A DNA stretch of 64,000 bases, from positions 1-64,000 of the forward strand of contig CACNFY010000005.1 of NCBI GenBank assembly GCA_902619925.1, given 5' to 3'. This document shows, piece after piece, positions 31,750-42,242 of the stretch. How positions within the stretch are numbered: the first letter of the stretch is position 1; each line of letters begins with the position of its first letter. The notes under the pieces were generated by a model, which had not been told where the DNA came from, did not search any database, and worked only from the letters and a program-made list of their open reading frames with translations. The stretch is from an uncultured Pelagibacteraceae bacterium (GTDB taxonomy: Bacteria; Pseudomonadota; Alphaproteobacteria; Pelagibacterales; Pelagibacteraceae). The position numbers and the translations under genes were made by a program.

Positions 31750-31869
31750 AATAAGTTAAAATAGTCAGCTTAAATAGCTTATATAACTGTTTTAAAATTA
31801 GTCCATTATTTTTAGTATTAAATTAGATCTTTGTTTATTTATCAGTTTAATTTATAAAATAACTAGTTC

Positions 31870-34494
31870 ATGAGCGGAAATAATTATAATCATTCTGAAG
31901 TTGAGGATAAAATATATAGTTATTGGGAGAAGAACAGACTTTTTCAACCAAAAAAAAATAAGAAGAAGTTTTCAATTGTAATACCCCCTCCTAATGTAAC
32001 TGGAAATTTACATATGGGGCATGCTCTAAATAATTCTATTCAGGATTTGTTAACAAGATTTCATAGAATGAATAATTACGAAACTTTATGGCAACCAGGA
32101 ACAGATCATGCTGGTATTGCCACACAGGCTTTAGTAGAAAAAAAATTAGAAAAAGAAGGTCATAGCAAACATGATTTAGGTCGCGAAAAATTCATTAATC
32201 AAGTTTGGGAATGGAAAAATCAATATGGTGATATAATTATTAATCAACTTAAAAAATTAGGTTGTTCGTGTGATTGGTCGAGAAACGCTTTCACAATGGA
32301 TGAAAATCTATCAAAATCCGTAATTAAAGTATTTGTTGATCTTTACAAAAAAGGCCTGATTTATAAATCTAAAAAATTAGTAAATTGGGATACAGTTCTT
32401 AAAACAGCAATATCTGATTTAGAAGTTGATCAAAGAGAAGTAAGTTCAAAATTATATTATATAAGATATCCAATCGAAAATACTGAAAACTTTATCACTA
32501 TAGCCACAACAAGACCTGAAACAATGTTAGGTGACACAGCTGTAGCGGTAAATCCTAAAGATAAAAGATACAAAAATTTGGTTTCAAAAAATGTAATTTT
32601 ACCGATTGTAGAGAAAAAAATAAAAATTATAGCAGACAATTATGCTGACCCTGAACAAGGTACTGGAGCCGTTAAAATAACTCCAGCTCATGATTTTAAT
32701 GATTATGATGTAGGCATAAGAAATAAATTAGAAATAATTAACATATTTACAGAGGATGGAAAAATTAATGATAATGCACCAAACGAATATATTGGATTAG
32801 ATAGGTTTGAAGCCCGAAAAAAAATACTAACTGACTTAAAAGATAAAAATTTGTTTGTTAAAGATGAAGATATAAAAAATAAAGTTCCATATGGTGATAG
32901 ATCAAATTCTATAATAGAACCTTATTTAACTGAGCAATGGTTCGCTGATGCAAAAAAATTATCAAACAAAGCAAAAAAAATAGTTAGATCAAAAAAGACT
33001 AAATTTTTTCCAAACAATTGGTCTAAAACATATTTTCAATGGATGGACAATATTGAGCCTTGGTGTGTATCAAGACAACTTTGGTGGGGTCATCAAATAC
33101 CTGCTTGGTATGGACCAGATAAAAAAATATTTGTAGCAGAAAATGAAAGTGATGCAAAAAAATTAGCTAAGAAATATTACAAAAAAGACGTGAAAATTAA
33201 TAGAGATCCTGATGTTCTAGATACTTGGTTTTCATCTGGGCTTTGGCCTTTTGCAACGCTTGGTTGGCCAAAGAAAAATGATTATTTAAATAAATTTTAT
33301 CCTACTACCGTTTTGGTTACAGGTTTTGATATAATATTTTTTTGGGTTGCAAGAATGATGATGCTTGGAATGGAATTTCTAAATAAAGAACCGTTTAAAG
33401 ATATATATGTCCACGCTTTAGTGAGAGATGAGAAAGGACAAAAAATGTCTAAATCTAAAGGTAATGTAATTGATCCTTTAGAACTAATTAATAAGTATAG
33501 TGCAGATGCCTTAAGATTTACTCTTCTTTCTATGGCTTCACCAGGTAGAGATGTAAAGTTATCTGAAGACAGAGTTAAAGGATACAGAAATCTTTTAAAT
33601 AAGTTATGGAACGCAAATAATTTTTTAATTCAAAATAAATGTAATTTTTCTGAAAAAAAACCAAAAAAAATTAATATAAATATTAATAATTGGATTTTTA
33701 ATGAATTAATAAAAGTTAAAAAAGATGTAGAGGCAAAAATAAAAGAATATAGATTTGATGAGGCATCTAGACTTATTTATCAGTTTGTATGGAATTCTTA
33801 TTGTGATTGGTATTTAGAGCTTTCGAAAACTATACTTTACTCTAATGATAAAAAAAAAATTAAAGAAACACAGGATGTTTCTGGTTTCATTTTCACCCAA
33901 ATATTAATTCTGATGCACCCATTCATACCGTTTGTAACTGAGGAAATATGGCTAAAAAATAACCTAGATAAATCAGGTAAAAATTACCTTATGTTTTCTA
34001 ATTGGATTAATGAAAAACCAATAAAAAATAATGAAATAAAATATGTTGAAAATATTATCAATTTTACCTCTTCTCTTAGATCATTTAAAAACGAGCTTAA
34101 TATAAGTCCTGGCTCGTTTGTTGATGTATCATTAGGCAGTATAAAGAATAAAAAGTCCAATTTTTATGCAAAAAATGAAAATACTTTAAAAAAAATAGCC
34201 AGAGTAAATAATTTTTTCAATAAAGATTTGGATAAACCTTCAGCAACAATGGTTATTGGAGGAGATATAATCAAGGTTTATTTTGAAGAGAATATAGATC
34301 TTAAAATCATTAAAGAAAATCTTATAAAAAAACAAAATAAATATAATTTGGAAATGGAAGGCATTAATAAAAGGTTACAAAATAAAAATTTTGTAGATAG
34401 AGCTCCCAAAACTGTTGTTGAACAAGAAAAAAATAACTATAATAATTTAAGAAATGATGTTAAGAAAATTTCATTAATAATTCAAAATCTATAA
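31870..34494 (+). CDS. valS: Valyl-tRNA synthetase
   Basis: [45 protein letters not shown]. Confidence 0.97.
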   Translation: MSGNNYNHSEVEDKIYSYWEKNRLFQPKKNKKKFSIVIPPPNVTGNLHMGHALNNSIQDLLTRFHRMNNYETLWQPGTDHAGIATQALVEKKLEKEGHSKHDLGREKFINQVWEWKNQYGDIIINQLKKLGCSCDWSRNAFTMDENLSKSVIKVFVDLYKKGLIYKSKKLVNWDTVLKTAISDLEVDQREVSSKLYYIRYPIENTENFITIATTRPETMLGDTAVAVNPKDKRYKNLVSKNVILPIVEKKIKIIADNYADPEQGTGAVKITPAHDFNDYDVGIRNKLEIINIFTEDGKINDNAPNEYIGLDRFEARKKILTDLKDKNLFVKDEDIKNKVPYGDRSNSIIEPYLTEQWFADAKKLSNKAKKIVRSKKTKFFPNNWSKTYFQWMDNIEPWCVSRQLWWGHQIPAWYGPDKKIFVAENESDAKKLAKKYYKKDVKINRDPDVLDTWFSSGLWPFATLGWPKKNDYLNKFYPTTVLVTGFDIIFFWVARMMMLGMEFLNKEPFKDIYVHALVRDEKGQKMSKSKGNVIDPLELINKYSADALRFTLLSMASPGRDVKLSEDRVKGYRNLLNKLWNANNFLIQNKCNFSEKKPKKINININNWIFNELIKVKKDVEAKIKEYRFDEASRLIYQFVWNSYCDWYLELSKTILYSNDKKKIKETQDVSGFIFTQILILMHPFIPFVTEEIWLKNNLDKSGKNYLMFSNWINEKPIKNNEIKYVENIINFTSSLRSFKNELNISPGSFVDVSLGSIKNKKSNFYAKNENTLKKIARVNNFFNKDLDKPSATMVIGGDIIKVYFEENIDLKIIKENLIKKQNKYNLEMEGINKRLQNKNFVDRAPKTVVEQEKNNYNNLRNDVKKISLIIQNL

Positions 34495-36212
34495 TGTTAA
34501 AATTTAATAAAAAAAAATTACCTAGCAGACATACATCAGTAGGACCTGATAAAGCACCACAAAGATCGTTTTATTATGCAATGGATTTAACAGAAAAAGA
34601 TGTTGCAAAACCTTTTGTAGGCGTAGTTTCAACATGGAATGAAGCAGCACCATGCAATATCGCCTTAATGAGGCAGGCACAATCAGTTAAAAAAGGAGTT
34701 AAGAGTAACGGTGGGACCCCAAGAGAATTTTGTACAATTACTGTAACTGATGGAATTGCAATGGGTCATGAGGGTATGAAATCATCGTTAATTTCAAGAG
34801 ATGTAATTGCAGATTCAACTGAATTAACTGTAAGAGGTCATTGTTATGATGCATTAGTTGGTGTTGCAGGATGTGATAAATCCTTACCAGGTCTAATGAT
34901 GGCGATGGTTAGGTTGAATGTACCAAGCGTTTTTATTTACGGTGGATCTATTTTGCCTGGAAGATTTAATGGTAAAGATGTAACCGTAGTTGATGTATTT
35001 GAAGGTGTAGGAAAATATTCTTCAGGTAAAATGTCAGCACACGCATTAAGAAAACTTGAATTAAAAGCCTGTCCAAGCTCTGGTGCTTGTGGTGGCCAAT
35101 TTACAGCAAATACTATGGCATGTGTTTCAGAAGCAATTGGACTTGCATTACCTTATTCTGCTGGAACACCAGCTCCTTATGAACAAAGAGATAAGTACGC
35201 AATGTTAAGTGGAAAAGCTGTAATGAATTTGCTTAAGAAAAATATAAGACCTAGAGATATAGTTACAAGAAAAGCTTTAGAAAATGCAGCTACAATAGTT
35301 GCAGCAACAGGCGGTTCAACAAACGCAGCATTACATTTACCAGCAATTGCAAATGAAGTAGGTATTAAATTTGATTTAATGGATGTTGCAAAAATTTTTA
35401 AAAAAACTCCTTATCTAGCTGATCTTAAACCAGGCGGAAGATATGTTGCAAAAGATATGTGGCAAGCAGGAGGAGTACCAATGCTATTAAAAACTTTAAT
35501 GGAAGGTGGATACATACATGGAGATTGTTTAACTGTAACTGGTAAAACAATGAGAGAAAATTTAAAAAAAGTTAAATTTAATTTAAAACAAAAGGTAATG
35601 AGAAAACATAATAATCCTTTATCTCCAGATGGAGGTGTAGTTGGATTAAAAGGAAACTTAGCACCCGAAGGTGCAATTGTTAAAGTTGCTGGTCTAAAAA
35701 AATTACAATTTACAGGAAGAGCAAGATGTTTTGATACTGAGGAAGCTGCATTTAAGGCTGTTCAAAAAAAACAATACAAAGATGGAGACATCATAATTAT
35801 TAGATACGAAGGACCAAGAGGTGGACCAGGTATGAGAGAAATGCTTCAAACAACTGGAGCTATTTACGGCCAAGGAAAAGGTGAAAAAGTTGCACTTATA
35901 ACTGATGGAAGGTTTTCCGGGGCTACTAGGGGCTTTTGTATCGGTCATGTAGGTCCTGAGGCCTCTATAGGCGGTCCAATAGCTCTTTTACGTAATGGTG
36001 ATGTAATTGATATAGATGCTAAAAAAGGAACTATTAACGTAAGATTATCAAAAAAAGAACTATCGAAAAGAAAGAAAAAATGGAAACCAAAGAAAATTAA
36101 CTTTGGTAATGGAACTCTTTGGAAATATGCACAAACTGTTGGACCTGCATATCTAGGAGCACCAACACACCCAGGAGCAAAAAACGAAGTAAAAGTTTAC
36201 GCTGATATTTAA
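34494..36212 (+). CDS. ilvD: Dihydroxy-acid dehydratase
   Basis: [53 protein letters not shown]. Confidence 0.97.
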   Translation: MLKFNKKKLPSRHTSVGPDKAPQRSFYYAMDLTEKDVAKPFVGVVSTWNEAAPCNIALMRQAQSVKKGVKSNGGTPREFCTITVTDGIAMGHEGMKSSLISRDVIADSTELTVRGHCYDALVGVAGCDKSLPGLMMAMVRLNVPSVFIYGGSILPGRFNGKDVTVVDVFEGVGKYSSGKMSAHALRKLELKACPSSGACGGQFTANTMACVSEAIGLALPYSAGTPAPYEQRDKYAMLSGKAVMNLLKKNIRPRDIVTRKALENAATIVAATGGSTNAALHLPAIANEVGIKFDLMDVAKIFKKTPYLADLKPGGRYVAKDMWQAGGVPMLLKTLMEGGYIHGDCLTVTGKTMRENLKKVKFNLKQKVMRKHNNPLSPDGGVVGLKGNLAPEGAIVKVAGLKKLQFTGRARCFDTEEAAFKAVQKKQYKDGDIIIIRYEGPRGGPGMREMLQTTGAIYGQGKGEKVALITDGRFSGATRGFCIGHVGPEASIGGPIALLRNGDVIDIDAKKGTINVRLSKKELSKRKKKWKPKKINFGNGTLWKYAQTVGPAYLGAPTHPGAKNEVKVYADI

Positions 36213-37414
36213 TGAAAATTAGACCAGTTATTTTGTGTGGTGGAGCAGGCACTCGACTGTGGGAAGATAAAAAACACCATCAACCAAAGCAGTTTATTGA
36301 CTTTGGAGGATGGAACCTGATGGAAAAAACATTAGAAAGGATTAAAAATCCGATCTTCGATTATCCCATCATAAGCACTAATAACAAATATTTATCACAA
36401 GTAAGAAGATCTTTAAAAAATGCTAAAATAAAGAAATATAAAATTGTGCTTGAGCCAGCTAAAAAGAATACAGCACCAGCAATACTTTCTTCTGCATTGA
36501 TTAAAGATATTCCATTAAAACAATCTCTAATGTATTTTGCTGCAGATCATTTAATTGAAAAAACAAGTATTTTTAATAGATCAATTAAGAACAATATTAA
36601 AAATTTAGACGATAAAAATATATTTATATTTGGGATTAAACCTACCAATCCATCAAGCGAATATGGTTACTTTTTAACAAAAAAGATTAAAAATATTAAT
36701 AAAGTTTCAAAGTTTATTGAAAAACCTAATATTTTAAAAGCTAAACTGGTCATAAAGAAAAAAGGTTACTGGAATTCAGGTATGTTTTTTTTAAGGAAAG
36801 ACTCGATAATTAATAATTTTAAAAAATATCAACCAAAAACTTATAAGAGCTGTTTACTATCAGTAAATAAATCAAAATACAAAAATAATACTTATTATTT
36901 AAACAAATCGGCATTTATTAAGTCAGTTGAAAAATCTTTTGATTATGCAATCCTTGAAAAATCAAAAAACATTAATGCTATAAAATTGGATATTCCTTGG
37001 TCTGATTTAGGATCTTGGAAAGAAATCTGTAAGATGTACGGAAGAAATAAGAAACATTATTATAAAAAGAAAAATGTGTTCCATAGACCTTGGGGTAGTT
37101 ATGTTAATTTATTTAATGGTAAAGAATTCTTGATAAAAGAACTATATGTAAAACCTAAAGGTATATTAAGTCTTCAGAAACATCATCATAGAGCTGAACA
37201 CTGGGTAGTAACCCAAGGTAAACCTAAAATTACGTTAAATAAAAAATATTTTACCATAAAACCTGATGAAACTATTTTTATACCATTAGGTGCAATCCAT
37301 AGAATAGAAAACCCATATAAAAAACCAGTAAAAATAATTGAAGCACAAGTAGGCTCAATTTTAAAAGAAACTGATATAGTCAGATACCAAGATGTTTATG
37401 GAAGAGTAAAATAA
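36212..37414 (+). CDS. manC: Mannose-1-phosphate guanylyltransferase / mannose-6-phosphate isomerase (ManC/AlgA type)
   Basis: PVILCGGAGTRLWEDKKHHQPKQF; C-terminal cupin HRPWGSYVNLF...LSLQKHHHRAEHWVVTQG. Confidence 0.88.
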   Translation: MKIRPVILCGGAGTRLWEDKKHHQPKQFIDFGGWNLMEKTLERIKNPIFDYPIISTNNKYLSQVRRSLKNAKIKKYKIVLEPAKKNTAPAILSSALIKDIPLKQSLMYFAADHLIEKTSIFNRSIKNNIKNLDDKNIFIFGIKPTNPSSEYGYFLTKKIKNINKVSKFIEKPNILKAKLVIKKKGYWNSGMFFLRKDSIINNFKKYQPKTYKSCLLSVNKSKYKNNTYYLNKSAFIKSVEKSFDYAILEKSKNINAIKLDIPWSDLGSWKEICKMYGRNKKHYYKKKNVFHRPWGSYVNLFNGKEFLIKELYVKPKGILSLQKHHHRAEHWVVTQGKPKITLNKKYFTIKPDETIFIPLGAIHRIENPYKKPVKIIEAQVGSILKETDIVRYQDVYGRVK

Positions 37415-38299
37415 TTATTTTACAAGAAAATTCACTTTTTTATTTGATAGATTTAAATGAATTTTTTTATGTGAGCCAAAATTATCTCCATCAATTTGAA
37501 CAGGCATCAAATCATTTCCATCAATTGTAATGTTTTGTGCATAAGTAGTAATAACATTTTTATTTTTACTTAAATCACCATTAAGAATTATTAAAAATAT
37601 TGAATATAATAAACTAATCCTAGTCAAATCTTTAAATATATAGGTGACTAATTTATCTTCAAAAATATTTGTTTTATTTATTTTATGATGTCCAGCGTAA
37701 TATTTGGTATTTGAAGATAATATCCAGTCTGCTTGATAAAATTGATCATCAAAAGTGACATTTAATTTTTTATTATTCATAAACAAGAAATATTGAAAAC
37801 CTTTGATACCAAATATAATTTTACCTAGAAACTTTTTAATTTTTGAATTAATTGAATGAACAATTTTTGCATCCCATCCTATACCAGCCATTAAAAAGAA
37901 ATAATTCTCGTTAATTTTTACAAGATTAGAGGATTTATAATTATTAGAAACCAATATATTGACTATATCATCAACTTTTTTATTCATTGATAATTCAGCT
38001 TGAAGCAAATTAGCAGTACCAGCAGGAATATAACCTATGGCAAAATCGTCTTTAAAATTAAAATTATTTTTAATTAATTCATTAATTGCAAAAGAAACTG
38101 AACCATCACCACCAGCTACTATTAGTCGATCATAATTTTTTTGATTAAAATTTTTGAAAATTTTCTTAGCTTGATTTATTGTTTTAGTCTCAAAGTAGTC
38201 TACAGAAATATTCTCTTTTAACTTAGATAAAATCCTATTTATGAATTTATATTTTCTTCCAGAGGAAGAATTCAAATTATAAATCAAACAACATAACAT
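37415..38299 (-). CDS. Diacylglycerol/lipid kinase (DAGK catalytic domain, YegS type)
   Basis: YDRLIVAGGDGSVSFAINEL, IGYIPAGTANLLQAEL. Confidence 0.88.
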   Translation of the reverse strand: MLCCLIYNLNSSSGRKYKFINRILSKLKENISVDYFETKTINQAKKIFKNFNQKNYDRLIVAGGDGSVSFAINELIKNNFNFKDDFAIGYIPAGTANLLQAELSMNKKVDDIVNILVSNNYKSSNLVKINENYFFLMAGIGWDAKIVHSINSKIKKFLGKIIFGIKGFQYFLFMNNKKLNVTFDDQFYQADWILSSNTKYYAGHHKINKTNIFEDKLVTYIFKDLTRISLLYSIFLIILNGDLSKNKNVITTYAQNITIDGNDLMPVQIDGDNFGSHKKIHLNLSNKKVNFLVK

Positions 38300-38318
38300 A
38301 ATTAATCCTTAAAAAATT

Positions 38319-38335
38319 TTTAACAAATTTGTAAC
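38319..38335 (+). promoter_or_regulatory. Candidate PhoB box upstream of the plcP-like gene
   Basis: TTTAAC-aaatt-TGTAAC, half-sites 11 bp apart; same TTTAACAAA..TGTAACA architecture as upstream of pstS. Confidence 0.6.
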
Positions 38336-38397
38336 ATTTAAATGAAATAAGAAATACATGATTCGTGTTACAGTTGTATTAAAAAATAGGTTTTTAA

Positions 38398-39210
38398 ATG
38401 CCTAATTTACTTAAATATAAAAGTATATTTATTTCTGATGTTCATTTAGGTACCAAGGGTTGTCAGGCAAAAAAACTTTTAGAGTTTTTTAAAAACTCAA
38501 GATCCGAAAATCTTTATCTTGTAGGGGACATTATAGATATCTGGGAAATGCAAAAAAGCTTTTTTTGGCCTCAAGAACATAATGATGTAATCCAAAAAAT
38601 TTTAAGAAAAGCTAGGCATGGTACTAAAGTTTTCTACATTATGGGTAATCATGACGAAATGTTAAGAAAATTTATTCCAATGCATTTTGGTGACATCCAT
38701 ATGGTTAATAGAGTTATTCATGAGACAAATGCAGGAAAAAAATATGTTGTTGTTCATGGTGATGCTTGGGATGGTGTTATGAAACATGCTAAATGGTTAT
38801 CTAAACTTGGATCAATAGCCTATAATTTACTATTAAAATTAAATGTAATAATTAATTTTTTTAGAAGATTGAGAGGAAAAGAATATTGGTCTCTTGCAAA
38901 ATTTTTAAAGTATAAAGTCAAAAATGCAGTTAAATATATTGGTGAATATGAAAAAACACTTTCAGATTATGCAAAAAGAAAAAAATTTGATGGAATTATT
39001 TGTGGCCACATCCATCATGCTGAGGATAGAGATTTTAATGGGGTCAATTATTTAAATTGTGGAGACTGGGTTGAGTCCTGCACTGCATTAGCCGAAAATT
39101 ATGATGGTAGTTTTGAAATATTATATTGGGACAAAATAAGAGAACAATATTTAGACGATAAAGAAAAAATTGAACCAATTAAAACTGAAGAATTAAAAAA
39201 AGCTTCGTAA
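38398..39210 (+). CDS. plcP: LpxH-like calcineurin-type metallophosphoesterase, likely PlcP phospholipase of lipid remodelling
   Basis: ISDVHLGTKGC, GDIIDIWE, MGNHDE, VVHGDAWD, GHIHHAE; paired with a glycosyltransferase; LpxI elsewhere in the window makes an LpxH role unnecessary. Confidence 0.75.
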   Translation: MPNLLKYKSIFISDVHLGTKGCQAKKLLEFFKNSRSENLYLVGDIIDIWEMQKSFFWPQEHNDVIQKILRKARHGTKVFYIMGNHDEMLRKFIPMHFGDIHMVNRVIHETNAGKKYVVVHGDAWDGVMKHAKWLSKLGSIAYNLLLKLNVIINFFRRLRGKEYWSLAKFLKYKVKNAVKYIGEYEKTLSDYAKRKKFDGIICGHIHHAEDRDFNGVNYLNCGDWVESCTALAENYDGSFEILYWDKIREQYLDDKEKIEPIKTEELKKAS

Positions 39211-39213
39211 TTA

Positions 39214-40221
39214 ATGAAAATTTTAATTGTTACAGATGCATATTTTCCCCAAGTAAATGGTGTTGTAAGAACCTTACATGAAACAGGCAATATATTAAAA
39301 GAACAAGGTCATAGAATAGAATATATTACACCTGACTTATTTTTTACTTTTCCTATGCCGAAATATAATGAAATTAGGTTGTCTATAAATGTATGGCCCA
39401 GAGTTGGTAGTTTAATAAAGAAAATCAATCCAGATGCAATTCATATCGCTACCGAAGGCCCGATAGGCACTATGGCAAGAAGATATTGTTTAAAAAATAA
39501 TCTAAAGTTTACTACGAGTTTCCATACAAGATTTGATAAATATCTAAAACTTTACTTTCCTATTATACCAGCAAAATGGGCTGAAAAATTCTTAGCAAAT
39601 TTTCATAATAAGGCTGAGAGAATTTTAGTAACTACAGAGTCTATGAGAAAAGAATTAATCGATATAGGTATAGATGACAATAAAATGATTACTTGGACTA
39701 GAGGAGGAAATCATGGAGCTTTTAAGAACCCTAAAAAAATTGATTTACCTCATAAAAGACCTATTTGGATTTATGTTGGAAGAGTTGCAGTTGAAAAAAA
39801 CATAAGAGCTTTCTTAGAATGTGATTTAGAAGGTACAAAGATAATTATAGGAAAAGGACCTGATTTAAAAAAATTGAAAAAAGAATTCCCTAAAGATATT
39901 TTTTTAGGAGAAAAAACAAATGGTGAATTAGCATCACATTTTGCATCCTCTGATGTTTTTGTTTTCCCAAGTAAAACAGATACATTTGGAATTGTAGTTA
40001 CAGAAGCTTTAAATTGTGGAACACCTGTTGCTGCGTATCCTGTTCCAGGTCCTAAAGATATATTTGAAGGATCCAAAATAAATTGTTTAGATGATGATCT
40101 TAAAGTATCAGCACATAAAGCTTTGAAAGTTAATAGAAATGATTGTCTTGAATTTGCAAAAAAATTCACTTGGGAAGAAACAGCAAAAATATTTTTTAAC
40201 AATATTTCACCAAATCATTAG
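39214..40221 (+). CDS. agt: GT4-family glycosyltransferase, likely diacylglycerol glycosyltransferase (Agt/SqdX type)
   Basis: TDAYFPQVNGVVRTLHETG, FHTRFDKYL, FVFPSKTDTFGIVVTEALNCGTPV; directly downstream of the plcP-like gene. Confidence 0.75.
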   Translation: MKILIVTDAYFPQVNGVVRTLHETGNILKEQGHRIEYITPDLFFTFPMPKYNEIRLSINVWPRVGSLIKKINPDAIHIATEGPIGTMARRYCLKNNLKFTTSFHTRFDKYLKLYFPIIPAKWAEKFLANFHNKAERILVTTESMRKELIDIGIDDNKMITWTRGGNHGAFKNPKKIDLPHKRPIWIYVGRVAVEKNIRAFLECDLEGTKIIIGKGPDLKKLKKEFPKDIFLGEKTNGELASHFASSDVFVFPSKTDTFGIVVTEALNCGTPVAAYPVPGPKDIFEGSKINCLDDDLKVSAHKALKVNRNDCLEFAKKFTWEETAKIFFNNISPNH

Positions 40222-40286
40222 TTAATTTTTCCTTAATTTATTTGCATTAAAAAGTGTAATGGTGCAAAATTAAGCCATCTAAATTT

Positions 40287-41429
40287 ATGGAATATTTCGT
40301 CATTCTACTTATAGTTGTGATAGTTTATCTTCTCTATTTACTTAATCAAAAAAAAAATAAATCAATAAATACCGCTACAATAGTTAATAAAAGAGAAGAA
40401 AAAACAAAAAGAGTAATTATTGATGAGCTTGAAGATCAATTTTTTGCATTAAATAAATTTAACATAATTAAATATGCCAATCCAAGTGCATTAAAAAGAT
40501 TTGGAAGTAATTTAATTGATAAAAACATATCTTCTATAATTCGAAAACCAGAATTAATAGAAAATATTGAAAAAGCTATCGTAGAAAATAAAACAAAAAA
40601 TATCGATGTTGAAATAGACCTCCCATCATATCAATTCTATAAAATTTATATTATTCCTGGCCCAACTCATTTGTTTACTGAACCAGACTCTGTTGTGTTA
40701 TTTTTAAAAGATTTTACTGAAATTACAAAAGCACAAAAATTTAAAACTGATTTTGTAGCAAATGTAAGCCATGAATTAAGAACACCTTTAATGGCAATCA
40801 AAGGATCACTAGAAACAATTGAGGGCCCAGCGTCTGATGATGAAAAGGCTAAAAAAAAATTTATGAAAATTTTATCTGAACAATCAACAAGGATGGAAAG
40901 TTTAATTAATGATCTATTAATTCTTACACGGATTGAACTTGATGAACATATAAGACCTACTTCAATAGTAAATATTAATGAACTCTTTGAAACTATTATT
41001 AGTAATTTTGAAATTGTTTTAAAAAAGAAAAATATAACTGTTAAAAATCAATTAACAAATACATCAATTGTTATAGGTGATGAAAAAAGATTAAATACAG
41101 TTTTTTCTAATCTTTTGGATAATTCAATAAAATATTCTCCAGAAAATAAAAATATATATATTTTTAAAAATGAAAATAGTAACAAACTATTAGAAAAGAA
41201 TATAATGATTAGTATTAAAGATGAAGGTTATGGCATTCCACATGAACACATTTCGCGTGTTACAGAAAGATTTTACAGGGTTGACACAGAACAAAGTAAT
41301 AAACTTGGTGGAACTGGTTTAGGATTAGCTATTGTTAAACACATAATTACTCAACACAGAGGTGATTTTGAGATTCTTTCAGAGGTTGGTAAAGGTACTG
41401 AAATTAAAATATATTTGCCTTCGAAATAA
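40287..41429 (+). CDS. phoR: Phosphate regulon sensor histidine kinase PhoR
   Basis: Single TM, H-box FVANVSHELRTPLMAIKGSLETIEG, GGTGLGLAIVKHI; adjacent to pst operon. Confidence 0.9.
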   Translation: MEYFVILLIVVIVYLLYLLNQKKNKSINTATIVNKREEKTKRVIIDELEDQFFALNKFNIIKYANPSALKRFGSNLIDKNISSIIRKPELIENIEKAIVENKTKNIDVEIDLPSYQFYKIYIIPGPTHLFTEPDSVVLFLKDFTEITKAQKFKTDFVANVSHELRTPLMAIKGSLETIEGPASDDEKAKKKFMKILSEQSTRMESLINDLLILTRIELDEHIRPTSIVNINELFETIISNFEIVLKKKNITVKNQLTNTSIVIGDEKRLNTVFSNLLDNSIKYSPENKNIYIFKNENSNKLLEKNIMISIKDEGYGIPHEHISRVTERFYRVDTEQSNKLGGTGLGLAIVKHIITQHRGDFEILSEVGKGTEIKIYLPSK

Positions 41430-41462
41430 AAATTTAAAAAAAACTTCATTTTACAACCCTTA

Positions 41463-41495
41463 TTTGAGAAAACTTTAACATTTCTTTGATTGATT
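41463..41495 (+). promoter_or_regulatory. Possible degenerate PhoB repeat array
   Basis: Three consecutive 11-mers TTTGAGAAAAC/TTTAACATTTC/TTTGATTGATT upstream of the exported orphan. Confidence 0.35.
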
Positions 41496-41524
41496 CGTGT
41501 ATAGATTTTATTTAAGTTTTTATA

Positions 41525-42133
41525 ATGTTTAAAATACTCAAAAATATTCTAATATTTTTTTATTTAATCTTGTTTTTCACAACTAGTGTATATTCAAAAG
41601 ACCTTTCTACTCTTTTACGTACTCAGCAATTAACAGTTTTTGACATAGGTATTTTTAGATTAGAAGAGGACTTAAAGAGTTCTTATCCTGCTGTAAAGAA
41701 ACATAAAGATGTGCCTTATGAAGATATATATATGGATGTTGTCAGTTCCTATTGGAGAAATACAGTAGATTTAATTGTTTCAATCCCAGTAAATGAAAAT
41801 TTAAAAAAAGAGAATTATATGTCAGACTCATTTAGATGTAGAAATATATTTAATTCAGTAAGAGATCATTTGTTGAGAAACGAAAATTTAAGTAATTATA
41901 GGTTTACTATGGCAACTAGTTATTTAACATCTGTTTTTTCTACTCCAAGCACATGGCCAAGATGGCGATACGATCAAAGCGTCTTAGAAGAATTAGTTAA
42001 TTTAGTGAAACTTGAAGTTATTTTGAGACCTACAACTGAGCTTGCTTTTAAAGATAAAGTTAACCCTGTTTCTTGTAAAGGTGGTTTAGAAACAGAAAAT
42101 GATGAGATTATAATCTCAATGAATTACAACTAA
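41525..42133 (+). CDS. Uncharacterised exported protein in the Pho locus
   Basis: Signal-peptide-like N-terminus ILIFFYLILFFTTSVYSKD; no family recognised by eye; lies between phoR and pstS. Confidence 0.85.
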   Translation: MFKILKNILIFFYLILFFTTSVYSKDLSTLLRTQQLTVFDIGIFRLEEDLKSSYPAVKKHKDVPYEDIYMDVVSSYWRNTVDLIVSIPVNENLKKENYMSDSFRCRNIFNSVRDHLLRNENLSNYRFTMATSYLTSVFSTPSTWPRWRYDQSVLEELVNLVKLEVILRPTTELAFKDKVNPVSCKGGLETENDEIIISMNYN

Positions 42134-42144
42134 AAAGTTATCTT

Positions 42145-42172
42145 TTTAACAAAAGTGTAACAATTCTGTAAT
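42145..42172 (+). promoter_or_regulatory. PhoB box array upstream of pstS
   Basis: TTTAACaaaag-TGTAACaattc-TGTAAT, three half-sites at 11-bp spacing. Confidence 0.75.
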
Positions 42173-42242
42173 ATTAAAGATTCAATTAATTTGTACGAGT
42201 CACTCACTTTTATATTAATTAATAACGAAAGGATTAAAGATA

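Noticed and set aside
38398-39210. Assignment of the metallophosphoesterase as LpxH
   Set aside because: LpxI is encoded in the lpx operon of this window, and pairing with a glycosyltransferase and Pho genes fits PlcP better; not fully excluded without phylogeny.
40222-40286. Possible Pho repeats upstream of phoR (TTAATTTTTCC/TTAATTTATTT/GCATTAAAAAG/TGTAATGGTGC)
   Set aside because: The 11-bp phasing can be drawn, but only one unit resembles the TGTAAY half-site; in AT-rich DNA this is not convincing.
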